DNA of 12,054 bases. Source: Ruminococcaceae bacterium UBA1375. Its GTDB lineage: Bacteria; Bacillota; Clostridia; Oscillospirales; Ruminococcaceae. Position 1 is the first letter of the stretch; each line of letters starts with the position of its first letter. Made by a program: the position numbers and the translations under genes. Positions 1 to 6,479 of the stretch are shown here, one piece after another. Below the pieces are notes generated by a model. It had not been told where the DNA came from. It saw only the letters and a list, made by a program, of their open reading frames with translations, and made no database searches. The stretch spans positions 1 to 12,054 of the forward strand of contig DBRF01000021.1 in NCBI GenBank assembly GCA_002305795.1. The letters run 5' to 3'.

Positions 1-6
1 TTTGTT

Positions 7-34
7 CATGCCACCCGTTGAACGGGTGGTCATG
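7..34. repeat. Hairpin with bulged T at the window edge
   Basis: CATG (7-10) pairs with CATG (31-34), and CCACCCGT (11-18) pairs with ACGGGTGG (22-29) around a 3-nt loop. T30 is left as a single bulged base. Subterminal hairpins with an unpaired T midway up the stem are typical of IS200/IS605-type transposon ends, so this could be an element end whose body lies outside the window. It could equally be an unrelated palindromic repeat. No transposase is visible, so the assignment is tentative. Confidence 0.3.
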
Positions 35-41
35 ACTTGGC

Positions 42-59
42 AAAAAGGTGGCGCACCTT
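42..59 (-). terminator. Possible weak terminator of the isochorismatase-family gene
   Basis: Read on the minus strand, AAGGTG and CACCTT form a 6-bp stem around CGC, followed directly by TTT. It lies about 65 bp past the stop codon of the minus-strand gene. The stem and the U-run are both short, so termination would be inefficient. Apart from this and the hairpin at 7-34, nothing else is evident in 1-124. Confidence 0.3.
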
Positions 60-124
60 GTTTCTGGGGAACATACTATGAATTTTCCTTTTCCCTGGCA
101 TCTGGAGTCGGTTTTTTTCCCAAA

Positions 125-622
125 TTAGGACAGCGGCGTCCCCATGCGGATGTGGATTTGCTGTAAAATGTCCAGCGCCGCCTGCTCCAGCTCCCGTTCC
201 GGCGACGCCACGCAGGCGGGGTCCACCCAGATAGGGGTTTGGGGACAGGCGGTCCGGGCCAGAATGCCATTGGCCAGTACGCAGAGGTGGCTCACCACCC
301 CCGCCAGCTCAATGGAGGCGTAGCTTGTCCGGCGCAGATGGTCCAGCAGCGCCGCTGAACCGAAGGTGTCCTTCACAAAGCAGAGGTCCTCCCGCCGCTT
401 TTCCTGCTCCACCCTGCCGTAAAGGGTGCGGCCCAGGGCTTTGGGGGGAAGGGGAGTGGAGCTGCCCCCAGTGTCCAGGGTAAAGAGCACCGCACCCCCG
501 GCGGCACGGTAACGGCGGATTCGCTCTACCAGTACCGGCTCCAGGGCTTTGGCGGCGGGAAACCCTTGGGGCCCGGCTACAAAATCCTGCTGGTAGTCAA
601 TGACAATGAAACACGGCTGCAT
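125..622 (-). CDS. Isochorismatase-family cysteine hydrolase
   Basis: The protein is about 165 aa, a usual size for the isochorismatase/nicotinamidase-like fold. The three family catalytic positions are visible: Asp9 in IDYQQDF, Lys84 in CFVKDTFGS and Cys114 in GVVSHLCVLANG. The reaction is probably cytosolic hydrolysis of an amide or related bond through a Cys nucleophile; the substrate is unknown. Nicotinamidases carry a metal-binding Asp-x-His after the second strand, but here the equivalent is TLDTGGSS (Asp50, no His), so classical PncA activity is doubtful. The start was placed at 622 because GAGGA then lies 5 nt upstream; the ATG at 625 is too close to it, and the longer open frame to 874 runs through the divergent promoter region. 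It is divergent from the L,D-transpeptidase gene. The family is secure, the substrate is not. Confidence 0.85.
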   Translation of the reverse strand: MQPCFIVIDYQQDFVAGPQGFPAAKALEPVLVERIRRYRAAGGAVLFTLDTGGSSTPLPPKALGRTLYGRVEQEKRREDLCFVKDTFGSAALLDHLRRTSYASIELAGVVSHLCVLANGILARTACPQTPIWVDPACVASPERELEQAALDILQQIHIRMGTPLS

Positions 623-703
623 CATCTTCCTCTTTTCCTTGTTTTTTCTAGTCTGCCCCCCAGAAAAGCAGATACCCTTGGAATGACCGGTGGGGAAACC
701 GGA

Positions 704-733
704 AGAATAACGGAAAAGGGTTTGCAATTTCAA
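704..733 (-). promoter_or_regulatory. Candidate promoter of the isochorismatase-family gene
   Basis: On the minus strand TTGAAA (733-728) and TATTCT (709-704) are separated by 18 nt, giving a transcript with a leader of roughly 75 nt. It overlaps the opposing promoter at 722-750, so the two divergent genes may compete for polymerase. This rests on consensus matching only. Confidence 0.35.
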
Positions 734-750
734 GCGAAAGATGGTATTCT
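722..750 (+). promoter_or_regulatory. Candidate promoter of the L,D-transpeptidase gene
   Basis: TTGCAA (722-727) and TATTCT (745-750) are spaced by 17 nt, 41 nt upstream of the ATG at 792. The -35 box matches the sigma-A consensus at 4 of 6 positions and the -10 box at 4 of 6. It overlaps the divergent minus-strand promoter candidate. Confidence 0.4.
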
Positions 751-791
751 GTTGGAATAAAGGGAATTTTGGCCTTTTGGGAGGAAAACAT

Positions 792-1856
792 ATGGAAGGC
801 AGAAAATCAAAGAAAACATGGCTGGGCATTCTGTCCGTCACCCTGGCGGTGCTGCTGCTGATCTGCGGGGTCACTGCCTGCGCATCTCAGGGGGAGGTTG
901 GGGAAACCTCTTCCCGGGCAGCAAGCAGCGGGACGGTGGAACCTGTTTCGTCGGCGGCGGGGTCCGGCAGCAGCCGGGTGGAGCCGGTGTCGGAAGTCTC
1001 CCAGCCTTCGGAGACGTCGCAGGTTTCGGAGACCTCCCAGGTGTCGGAGGTGTCCCAGCCCGCTCAGCCGGTACAGGTCACCGGCATTACCTTGACCACC
1101 TACGCCGTCACCCTGGATCTGGGCCAGAGCCAGATGCCCATTGTCACCATGACTCCGGCGGATGCGGCGGACAAAGGGGAGATCTGGACCTCCTCTGACC
1201 CCAGCGTGGCCACGGTGGACAGTCTGGGGCGGATTACCGGAGTGGCAGCGGGAAGCTGCACCGTGACGGTGACCAGCACCTCCAATCCGGCGGTGAGCGC
1301 TGCGGTGGCGGTGACGGTGAACAACCGGGTGTCCACCGGGGTTTATTCCAACGGCAATCCCTACTATTTGGTGGTGAACAAGTCCACCAATACGGTGACG
1401 GTGTACCAGGCGGACAGCACCGGGGAATACTGCATCCCGGTGAAGAGCATGATCTGCTCCTGCGGCAACGGCACCCCTTCCGGCACCTACACCACCAGCG
1501 ACCAGTACCGCTGGCGGTACTTGGTGGGGGACGTGTACGGCCAGTACGCCACCCGGATTACCAGACACATCCTCTTCCGTTCGGTACCCTATACCCGGCA
1601 GAGCGAGGACAGCTTGCAGTATGAGGAGTACAACAAGCTGGGTACCACCGCTTCCCACGGCTGCATCCGGCTGACGGTGGCGGACAGTTTGTGGATTTAC
1701 CAGAACTGCCCCTCCGGCACGAAGGTGACCCTCACAAATAGCCCCTCCATGGGGGACCCCCTGGGCCGCCCCGCCGCCCAGACCATTTCCGCCGACAGCC
1801 CCAACCGTGGCTGGGACCCCACCGACCCGGCGGAGGGGAATCCGTGGAGGGCATGA
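792..1856 (+). CDS. Lipoprotein L,D-transpeptidase with Big_2 domain (YkuD family)
   Basis: This 354-aa protein is a peptidoglycan cross-linking (or protein-anchoring) enzyme acting outside the membrane. Residues 1-30 form a lipoprotein signal: KSKK, a hydrophobic core, then the lipobox VTAC with Cys30 as the lipidation site. A Ser/Pro/Glu-rich linker (about 31-94) holds four hexapeptide repeats. A bacterial Ig-like Big_2 domain spans about 96-176 (WTSSDPSVATVD, GRITGVAAG). The YkuD catalytic domain spans about 190-316, with the signature SHGCIRL at 288-294 and catalytic Cys291. A short Pro-rich tail ends the protein. The start at 792 has GGAGG 7 nt upstream; the upstream in-frame ATG at 741 lies inside the promoter. 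The gene is monocistronic, and its likely terminator lies 280 bp downstream, beyond an inverted-repeat region. Confidence 0.92.
   Translation: MEGRKSKKTWLGILSVTLAVLLLICGVTACASQGEVGETSSRAASSGTVEPVSSAAGSGSSRVEPVSEVSQPSETSQVSETSQVSEVSQPAQPVQVTGITLTTYAVTLDLGQSQMPIVTMTPADAADKGEIWTSSDPSVATVDSLGRITGVAAGSCTVTVTSTSNPAVSAAVAVTVNNRVSTGVYSNGNPYYLVVNKSTNTVTVYQADSTGEYCIPVKSMICSCGNGTPSGTYTTSDQYRWRYLVGDVYGQYATRITRHILFRSVPYTRQSEDSLQYEEYNKLGTTASHGCIRLTVADSLWIYQNCPSGTKVTLTNSPSMGDPLGRPAAQTISADSPNRGWDPTDPAEGNPWRA
990..1061 (+). repeat. Four 18-nt tandem repeats encoding the lipoprotein linker
   Basis: Four consecutive 18-nt units encode SEVSQP, SETSQV, SETSQV and SEVSQP (residues 67-90 of the L,D-transpeptidase). 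The two inner units are identical in protein, and the units differ by synonymous and single non-synonymous changes. Whole-codon units let the linker change length without a frameshift. Confidence 0.8.
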
Positions 1857-2115
1857 ATAGTGAATATTGAAGAATGAATAGTGAAGAATGAATAATTGTG
1901 GTTGATTCCCCCTGCGGTGGAATCTTCCATTGGAAAAATATGAAAGATTGCCCTGCCCAAAAAAGGCTTTCGGCAGCGATGCAATTCCATTTTTCACTTT
2001 TTATTTTCAGTTTCCACTGAAAAACAGACAAAAGAACTCCGAAAAATCTCTCCATACAAAGGGAAGAGAGTTGACCAACGGGCAACTCTCAACCATAATT
2101 ATTCACGATTCATTT
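1854..2115. repeat. AT-rich degenerate inverted-repeat region (MITE-like)
   Basis: This intergenic stretch is much more AT-rich than its neighbours. Near its left end is a run of related units, GAATAGTGAA / GAAGAATGAATA (1854-1895). The segment 1881-1905 reappears inverted at 2089-2113 with about 20 of 25 positions matching. Inside are a GATTCC...GGAATC hairpin (1904-1924), CAGT/ACTG, and near the right end a perfect 8-bp hairpin GAGAGTTG/CAACTCTC (2066-2090). No coding sequence with a ribosome-binding site is present. It looks like a decayed non-autonomous element. The arm boundaries are approximate. Confidence 0.5.
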
Positions 2116-2139
2116 TTCACTTTTCATTCCAAACAATAT

Positions 2140-2180
2140 CCCCTTGCCGGTTTTTTCTTCCGACAAGGGGCTTTTTCTAT
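2140..2180 (+). terminator. Rho-independent terminator between the convergent ldt and dus genes
   Basis: CCCCTTG (2140-2146) pairs with CAAGGGG (2164-2170). Inside it, CGG (2148-2150) pairs with CCG (2160-2162) after one C/A mismatch, and the tail CTTTTTCT follows. On the minus strand the mismatch becomes a G-U wobble, so the stem also forms there, but the U-tract is poor. The main direction is therefore plus, for the L,D-transpeptidase transcript. Confidence 0.75.
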
Positions 2181-2240
2181 TTTATGGGCCGCCTATGCGG
2201 TCCCGGGGATTGTTTGGTAAGGACAGTACATCCTATGCCG

Positions 2241-3233
2241 TCAGTCCTCCCAAGGTTCCTCCGTTTGGGCTTCTAATACCTCTTTGGCCAGCTGCTTGGC
2301 GTCCTCATAGCTGGACAGGCTGCCGCATTTTCCTCGGAACCGGCTGGCCTGGGCCAGTCCCTTGACGTAAAATCCGGCGATTTTCCGGCCTTCCCGCATC
2401 CCGGCCCGCTCTCCTTTGTAGGTGCAGATCAGGGAGAGGTGGCGGAGCATCACCTCCATCTTTTCTTCCGGAGAGGGCTCCGGGGGAAGGGTGCCGGTGT
2501 TCAGGTACTGGGTGATTTCCGAGAAAATCCAGGGACGGCCGTAGCTGCCCCGGGCCACCGCCACCAAATCGCAGCCGGTTTGGCGGTACATCTCTGCCGC
2601 ATCCTGAGCGCACATCACATCCCCGTTGCCAATGACCGGGATGGACACCGCTTCCTTCACCTGCTTGATGATCTCCCAGTCCGCCCCCGGCTGGTAGAGC
2701 TGGGCCTTGGTGCGGCCGTGGATGGTGATGGCGGCGGCCCCTTCCGCCTCGCAGAGCTTGGCCAGCTCCGGGGCGTTGGCGTCCTCGGCGTGATAACCTT
2801 TGCGCATCTTCACGGTAATGGGGATGTCCACCGCTTCCACACAAGCCCGGACAATCTGGGCAGCTTTTTGAGGGGTGGTCATCAGCCGGCTCCCCGCCCC
2901 GGTGGACACTACCTTGTGTACCGGGCAGCCCATGTTGATGTCGATGAAGGCGGGGTGGTACTGCGCCGCAATCTTGGCAGCCTTGGCGAAAAAGGCCGGG
3001 TCGTCCCCGAACAGCTGCACCCCCATGGGATACTCTTCCGGGGTGCAGGTGAGCAGTTCGGCGGTTTTCCGGTCGGAGTAACAAAGTCCCTTCACCGACG
3101 CCATCTCCCCCACTACCAGCACCGCACCGTACTCCTTGCAGAGCTGCCGGTAAGCACGGTCGGCAATGCCTGCCATGGGGGCCAGCATAGCGGTGCGGGG
3201 GAGGGTAATCCCAAACAGGGACAAGTCTTTCAT
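2241..3233 (-). CDS. dus: tRNA-dihydrouridine synthase (DusB-like)
   Basis: This 330-aa FMN-dependent reductase makes dihydrouridine in the tRNA D-loop. Visible motifs, in order: the TIM-barrel entry LAPMAGIADRAYRQLC (17-32), NMGCPVHKV with catalytic Cys103, ITVKMRKG (139-146), IHGRTKAQLY with His172 and Arg174, and the phosphate-binding IGNGDV (201-206). Length and motif order fit the family. The start at 3233 has AGGAG 7 nt upstream; the longer open frame to 3323 begins with 30 non-conserved residues read from leader sequence and is rejected. Transcription probably starts near 3483, leaving a leader of about 250 nt. The gene is convergent with the L,D-transpeptidase gene and divergent from polA. 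DusB-type is the best guess within Dus proteins. Confidence 0.95.
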   Translation of the reverse strand: MKDLSLFGITLPRTAMLAPMAGIADRAYRQLCKEYGAVLVVGEMASVKGLCYSDRKTAELLTCTPEEYPMGVQLFGDDPAFFAKAAKIAAQYHPAFIDINMGCPVHKVVSTGAGSRLMTTPQKAAQIVRACVEAVDIPITVKMRKGYHAEDANAPELAKLCEAEGAAAITIHGRTKAQLYQPGADWEIIKQVKEAVSIPVIGNGDVMCAQDAAEMYRQTGCDLVAVARGSYGRPWIFSEITQYLNTGTLPPEPSPEEKMEVMLRHLSLICTYKGERAGMREGRKIAGFYVKGLAQASRFRGKCGSLSSYEDAKQLAKEVLEAQTEEPWED

Positions 3234-3483
3234 AAATCTTCTCCTTCCACGCCCCTTCCTTGCGTAGGGGGGCGGCGGTGTGCTATAATGATTGCTGAAA
3301 TCAGCAGCGTTTGCGAAAAGCAAAGGCTGCGATTACGGTTCCCCTCTCGGTGGGAACCGAACACGGCTTGGAATGTTTCCCTTCAGTCCGGCCATTTTAT
3401 TTTGTAATAACGGAGGGAACCGGATTACCGGTAAGTCCGGTGATTCGGCGTCCTATTGGTAAACAGCGCTGGTCCGGCGCAGC
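3234..3483 (-). promoter_or_regulatory. Long hairpin-rich 5' leader of the dus gene
   Basis: Between the predicted start of transcription (about 3483) and the dus ATG, the minus-strand RNA can form several hairpins: CGCTG/CAGCG near its 5' end, CCGGA/TCCGG around TTACCGG (about 3421-3441), CGGTTCCC/GGGAACCG (3336-3359), TTTGC/GCAAA (3309-3323) and GCTGA/TCAGC (3294-3305). CGGTTCCC occurs twice in the leader, and the single GGGAACCG could pair with either copy, allowing alternative folds. I do not recognise a known riboswitch or T-box core. Confidence 0.4.
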
Positions 3484-3489
3484 GAAACC

Positions 3490-3517
3490 ATTATACCCAA
3501 TTTCTTCAGATTGTCAA
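3490..3517 (-). promoter_or_regulatory. Near-consensus sigma-A promoter of the dus gene
   Basis: On the minus strand a perfect TTGACA (3517-3512) and a perfect TATAAT (3495-3490) are separated by 16 nt. It is the only convincing promoter upstream of the dus gene and places the transcription start near 3483. Confidence 0.75.
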
Positions 3518-3559
3518 GTTCAGAATCGCCGGCACCGCAATTCTCAGAATAGAGTTCCC

Positions 3560-3648
3560 TTGACCCTTGCATAGCAAGGTGCCGCCCATCCTTTACGGGC
3601 GGCAAAAGGGGACGCAAGCCAATCAGCGCAGATGATTGGCTGTGTCAA
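3560..3648 (+). promoter_or_regulatory. Cloverleaf-like structured element upstream of polA
   Basis: TTGAC (3560-3564) can pair with GTCAA (3644-3648), enclosing three perfect hairpins. These are CCTTGC/GCAAGG with loop ATA (3565-3579), TGCCGCCC/GGGCGGCA with a 9-nt loop (3580-3604) and AGCCAATCA/TGATTGGCT with a 7-nt loop (3617-3641). The purine-rich joiner AAAGGGGACGCA lies between the second and third. The fold ends 25 nt before the polA ATG, so it would sit in the polA 5' UTR. No U-rich terminator follows. It matches no riboswitch I can name, and it lacks tRNA T-loop and CCA features. Confidence 0.45.
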
Positions 3649-3673
3649 CCGGGGCGGAGAAAGGATTTTTGCT

Positions 3674-6223
3674 ATGAAACTTTTGGCCATCGACGGCAAC
3701 AGCATCATCAACCGGGCCTTTTTTGGGGTGCGGGCTTTGTCCACCCAGTCCGGCCAGCCCACCAACGCCATCTTCGGCTTTCTCAATATCCTGTTAAAGC
3801 TGAAAAAGGACTGGGAGCCGGATCAAATCGTCTTTACCTTTGACCGCCACGCCCCCACCTTCCGCTACAAGCAGTACCCGGAGTACAAGGCCAATCGCAA
3901 GGGAATGCCCCAGGAGCTGTTCTCCCAGATGCAGCCCCTGAAAGACATCCTCTTCGCTTTGGGCTACGCCATTCTGGAACAGGACGGCTATGAAGCGGAC
4001 GATTTACTGGGTACCCTGTCTCGGCTGGCTGGGGAGCAGGGGGGGAGCTGCGTCATCGCCACCGGGGACCGGGACAGCTTCCAGCTGGTCAGTGATTCCA
4101 CCACCGTCTGCCTGGTGAAAACCAAGGAGCAGATTCCCTACACCCCGGAAAAAATCCGGGAGGATTACGGGGTGGAGCCCAAACAGATGATCGAGATCAA
4201 GGCCCTGATGGGGGATTCCAGCGATAACATCCCCGGGGTGAAGGGCATCGGGGAAAAGACCGCCGTGAGCCTGATTCAGCAGTTCGGCAGCCTGGATGAG
4301 CTGTACGCCCATTTGGAGGAAGCCAAGCTCACCCCCCGGGTGAAAAAGCTGCTCACCGAAGGAAAGGAAAGCGCCTACCTCAGCCGGGAGCTGGGCACCA
4401 TTTGCCTTACCGCTCCGGTGGAGCAGGATCTTTCCGCCTACGCCCAGAAGCCGGAACACCGGGAGGAGCTGTACCGGCTGCTCACCGGGCTGGAACTGTT
4501 TTCCATGCTGCCCAAATTCGGCTTGGAGCAGGGGGAGTACACCGCCGCCCCGGCAGAGATGACCAACCGCATGGAATATACCATGGCGCCCCCGGAGTCC
4601 CTGGAAGAAGCCAAACAGGATTTGGCCGGACTGGATACGGTGGACTATCTTCTCACCGATACCGGCCTGCTGGTGATGGGAAAACATACCGTCTACCCCT
4701 TTGCCCTCACCGCTTCCCAGGCCTTTGAAACCTTGGTGCTGGGCAGCGACAAGCCCAAGCGCACCTTTCAGGCCAAACCCAGCTATAAGCTGGCCCGGAG
4801 TTTGGGAAAGAAGCTGGACACGGTGTGGGACGGGGAGCTGGCGGCCTACCTGCTCAGCGTTTCCTCCAAGGGGTACGAGATCGAGCAGCTGGCGGTGAAG
4901 TATCTGCCCCGGCTGGAGTTTATCGGGCCGGAGGAAGGCCGGGCTATGGCCATTCTGCCCCACCTCTGCCCCGTTTTGGAGAAACTGGTGAAGGAGCAGC
5001 AGATGGAGTTTCTCCTCACCCAGATTGAACTGCCCCTCTGCCGGGTACTGGCCCAGATGGAGCAGGAGGGCTTTGGGGTGGACGCCAAGGCCTTGGAAGA
5101 ATACGGAAAAGAACTGTCCGCCCAGGCGGAGGAGCTGCGGACTAAGCTGTTTGACTATGCCGGCCATGAGTTTAACCCCAATTCCACCAAGGAGCTGGGG
5201 AAGGTGTTGTTTGAAGAACTGGGGCTCCCCCCCTTGAAAAAGACCAAAACCGGCTACTCCACCTCCGCCGAGGTGCTGGAACGGTTACGGGGCAACCACC
5301 CCATTGTCCAGACCCTGCTGGACTACCGGAAGCTGACTAAGCTCACCTCCACCTACACCACCGGGCTGCTGAAGGTCATCGGCAGCGACGGGCGGGTGCA
5401 TTCCACCTTCAACCAAACCGAAACCCGCACCGGACGGATCAGCTCCACCGAGCCCAACGTCCAGAACATCCCGGTGCGCACCCCCCAGGGCAGCCGGTTA
5501 AGGGAATTTTTCGTGCCTAGGGAGGACTGGATTCTGGTGGACGCCGACTACTCCCAGATCGAGCTGCGGCTGCTGGCCCATATCGCCGACGATGCGCATA
5601 TGCTCCAGGCGTTCCGGGACGGGGAGGACATCCACCGCCGCACCGCTTCCCAGGTGCTGGGCATCCCCGCCAGCCAGGTGACCCCCCAGCAGAGAAGCAG
5701 CGCCAAGGCCATTAACTTCGGCATTGTCTACGGCATCAGCGCCTTTTCCCTCAGTCAGGACATCCATGTGTCGGTGCCCCAGGCCAAGGCTTATATCGAC
5801 GCTTACCTGGCCAATTTTTCCGGGGTGGCAAAATATATGACCGACATTGTGGAGTTTGCCCGGGAACACGGCTATGTGGAGACCCTTTACCACCGCCGCC
5901 GGGAGCTGGGGGACATCCGCTCTTCCAACCACAACGTCCGGGAGGGGGCCAAGCGGATTGCCCTGAACACCCCCATCCAGGGTACCGCCGCCGACATCAT
6001 CAAGCTGGCCATGGTGCGGGTGCACCGGCGGCTGGAGCAGGAAGGGCTGCAAGCGAAATTGATTTTGCAGGTCCACGACGAACTGATGGTGGAGTGCCCG
6101 CCTCAGGAGGAGGAGCAGGTGAAGAAGCTGCTGAAAGAAGAGATGGAGCACGCCGCCGATTTGAAGGTGAAGCTGGAAGTGGATGTGCATAGCGGGAAGA
6201 ATTGGCTGGAAGCGAAGGGTTGA
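3674..6223 (+). CDS. polA: DNA polymerase I
   Basis: This 849-aa family A polymerase fills gaps in excision repair and replaces Okazaki primers. The N-terminal 5'-3' exonuclease (about 1-290) shows LLAIDGNSIINRAFFG, YEADDLLGTL, ATGDRDSFQLV and GDSSDNIPGVKGIGEKTA. The middle region (about 300-460) corresponds to the 3'-5' exonuclease fold but lacks the acidic DxE signature (VDYLLTDTGLLV at that position), so proofreading is probably absent, as in several Firmicute enzymes. The polymerase domain (about 480-849) has motif A DYSQIELR (Asp625), the O helix RSSAKAINFGIVYG (Arg674, Lys678, Phe682, Tyr686) and motif C QVHDE (Asp802, Glu803). The start at 3674 has AAGGA 8 nt upstream; the in-frame ATG at 3632 falls inside a leader hairpin. 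No strong promoter was found upstream. Confidence 0.97.
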   Translation: MKLLAIDGNSIINRAFFGVRALSTQSGQPTNAIFGFLNILLKLKKDWEPDQIVFTFDRHAPTFRYKQYPEYKANRKGMPQELFSQMQPLKDILFALGYAILEQDGYEADDLLGTLSRLAGEQGGSCVIATGDRDSFQLVSDSTTVCLVKTKEQIPYTPEKIREDYGVEPKQMIEIKALMGDSSDNIPGVKGIGEKTAVSLIQQFGSLDELYAHLEEAKLTPRVKKLLTEGKESAYLSRELGTICLTAPVEQDLSAYAQKPEHREELYRLLTGLELFSMLPKFGLEQGEYTAAPAEMTNRMEYTMAPPESLEEAKQDLAGLDTVDYLLTDTGLLVMGKHTVYPFALTASQAFETLVLGSDKPKRTFQAKPSYKLARSLGKKLDTVWDGELAAYLLSVSSKGYEIEQLAVKYLPRLEFIGPEEGRAMAILPHLCPVLEKLVKEQQMEFLLTQIELPLCRVLAQMEQEGFGVDAKALEEYGKELSAQAEELRTKLFDYAGHEFNPNSTKELGKVLFEELGLPPLKKTKTGYSTSAEVLERLRGNHPIVQTLLDYRKLTKLTSTYTTGLLKVIGSDGRVHSTFNQTETRTGRISSTEPNVQNIPVRTPQGSRLREFFVPREDWILVDADYSQIELRLLAHIADDAHMLQAFRDGEDIHRRTASQVLGIPASQVTPQQRSSAKAINFGIVYGISAFSLSQDIHVSVPQAKAYIDAYLANFSGVAKYMTDIVEFAREHGYVETLYHRRRELGDIRSSNHNVREGAKRIALNTPIQGTAADIIKLAMVRVHRRLEQEGLQAKLILQVHDELMVECPPQEEEQVKKLLKEEMEHAADLKVKLEVDVHSGKNWLEAKG

Positions 6224-6267
6224 ACCGCAGGCTCAGTCTTAGACTGTAGAAAATGGTTCCACATTGA

Positions 6268-6421
6268 CTTGGCCCCCTCTGACGAGGGGGCTGTCAGCGA
6301 AGCTGACTGGGGGAGAGAAAACAATAAAAGCTGCACTATCCTTTCAGAGTGCAAATCATATTGTTTTCTCTCCCTCCGGCTGGCCCGAGGCCATCCACCT
6401 CCCTCATCAGAGGGAGGCAAG
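6268..6421. mobile_element. Palindromic MITE-like element, copy 1
   Basis: This 154-bp non-coding element begins CTTGGCCCCCTCTGA and ends with the near inverse (TCAGAGGGAGGCAAG). Each terminus also folds on itself: CCCCCTC-TGAC-GAGGGGG at the left and CCTCCCTC-ATCA-GAGGGAGG at the right. Inside are GTCAGC-GAA-GCTGAC (6293-6307), a long internal inverted repeat (GGGAGAGAAAACAATA against TATTGTTTTCTCTCCC) and TGCACT/AGTGCA at the centre, so nearly the whole element is one imperfect palindrome. A same-orientation copy of identical length lies 560 bp downstream. No transposase and no clear target-site duplication are seen. Such repeats are familiar to me from gut Firmicute genomes, but I cannot name a family. 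Confidence 0.75.
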
Positions 6422-6479
6422 AATCTGATTTTTTCCTTGCGGCATAGAAATCCATTTCCGCCTAAATAAAGGAATTTCA

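Noticed and set aside
566..760. Plus-strand ORF of 64 codons opposite the isochorismatase gene start
   Set aside because: No ribosome-binding site, covers a promoter region, and the translation resembles no protein family.
1930..2220. Plus-strand ORF of 96 codons in the inverted-repeat region
   Set aside because: It is made of repeat DNA and terminator sequence, has no Shine-Dalgarno site, and has no protein-like conservation pattern.
3284..3289. TATAAT on the plus strand in the dus leader as a polA promoter
   Set aside because: The -35 at the right distance is poor (TTGCGT), and the polA start is almost 400 bp away through the divergent dus promoter.
3560..3648. tRNA or c-di-GMP riboswitch interpretation of the cloverleaf
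   Set aside because: No T-loop TTCRANY sequence, no 7-bp acceptor stem and no CCA; only GACGCAAGCC resembles the GEMM core, and the tetraloop/receptor parts are missing.
6269..6469. Small ORF reading MAPSDEGAVSEADWG through repeat copy 1
   Set aside because: It is a by-product of the palindromic element; the same residues appear wherever the element is read in this frame. No ribosome-binding site.
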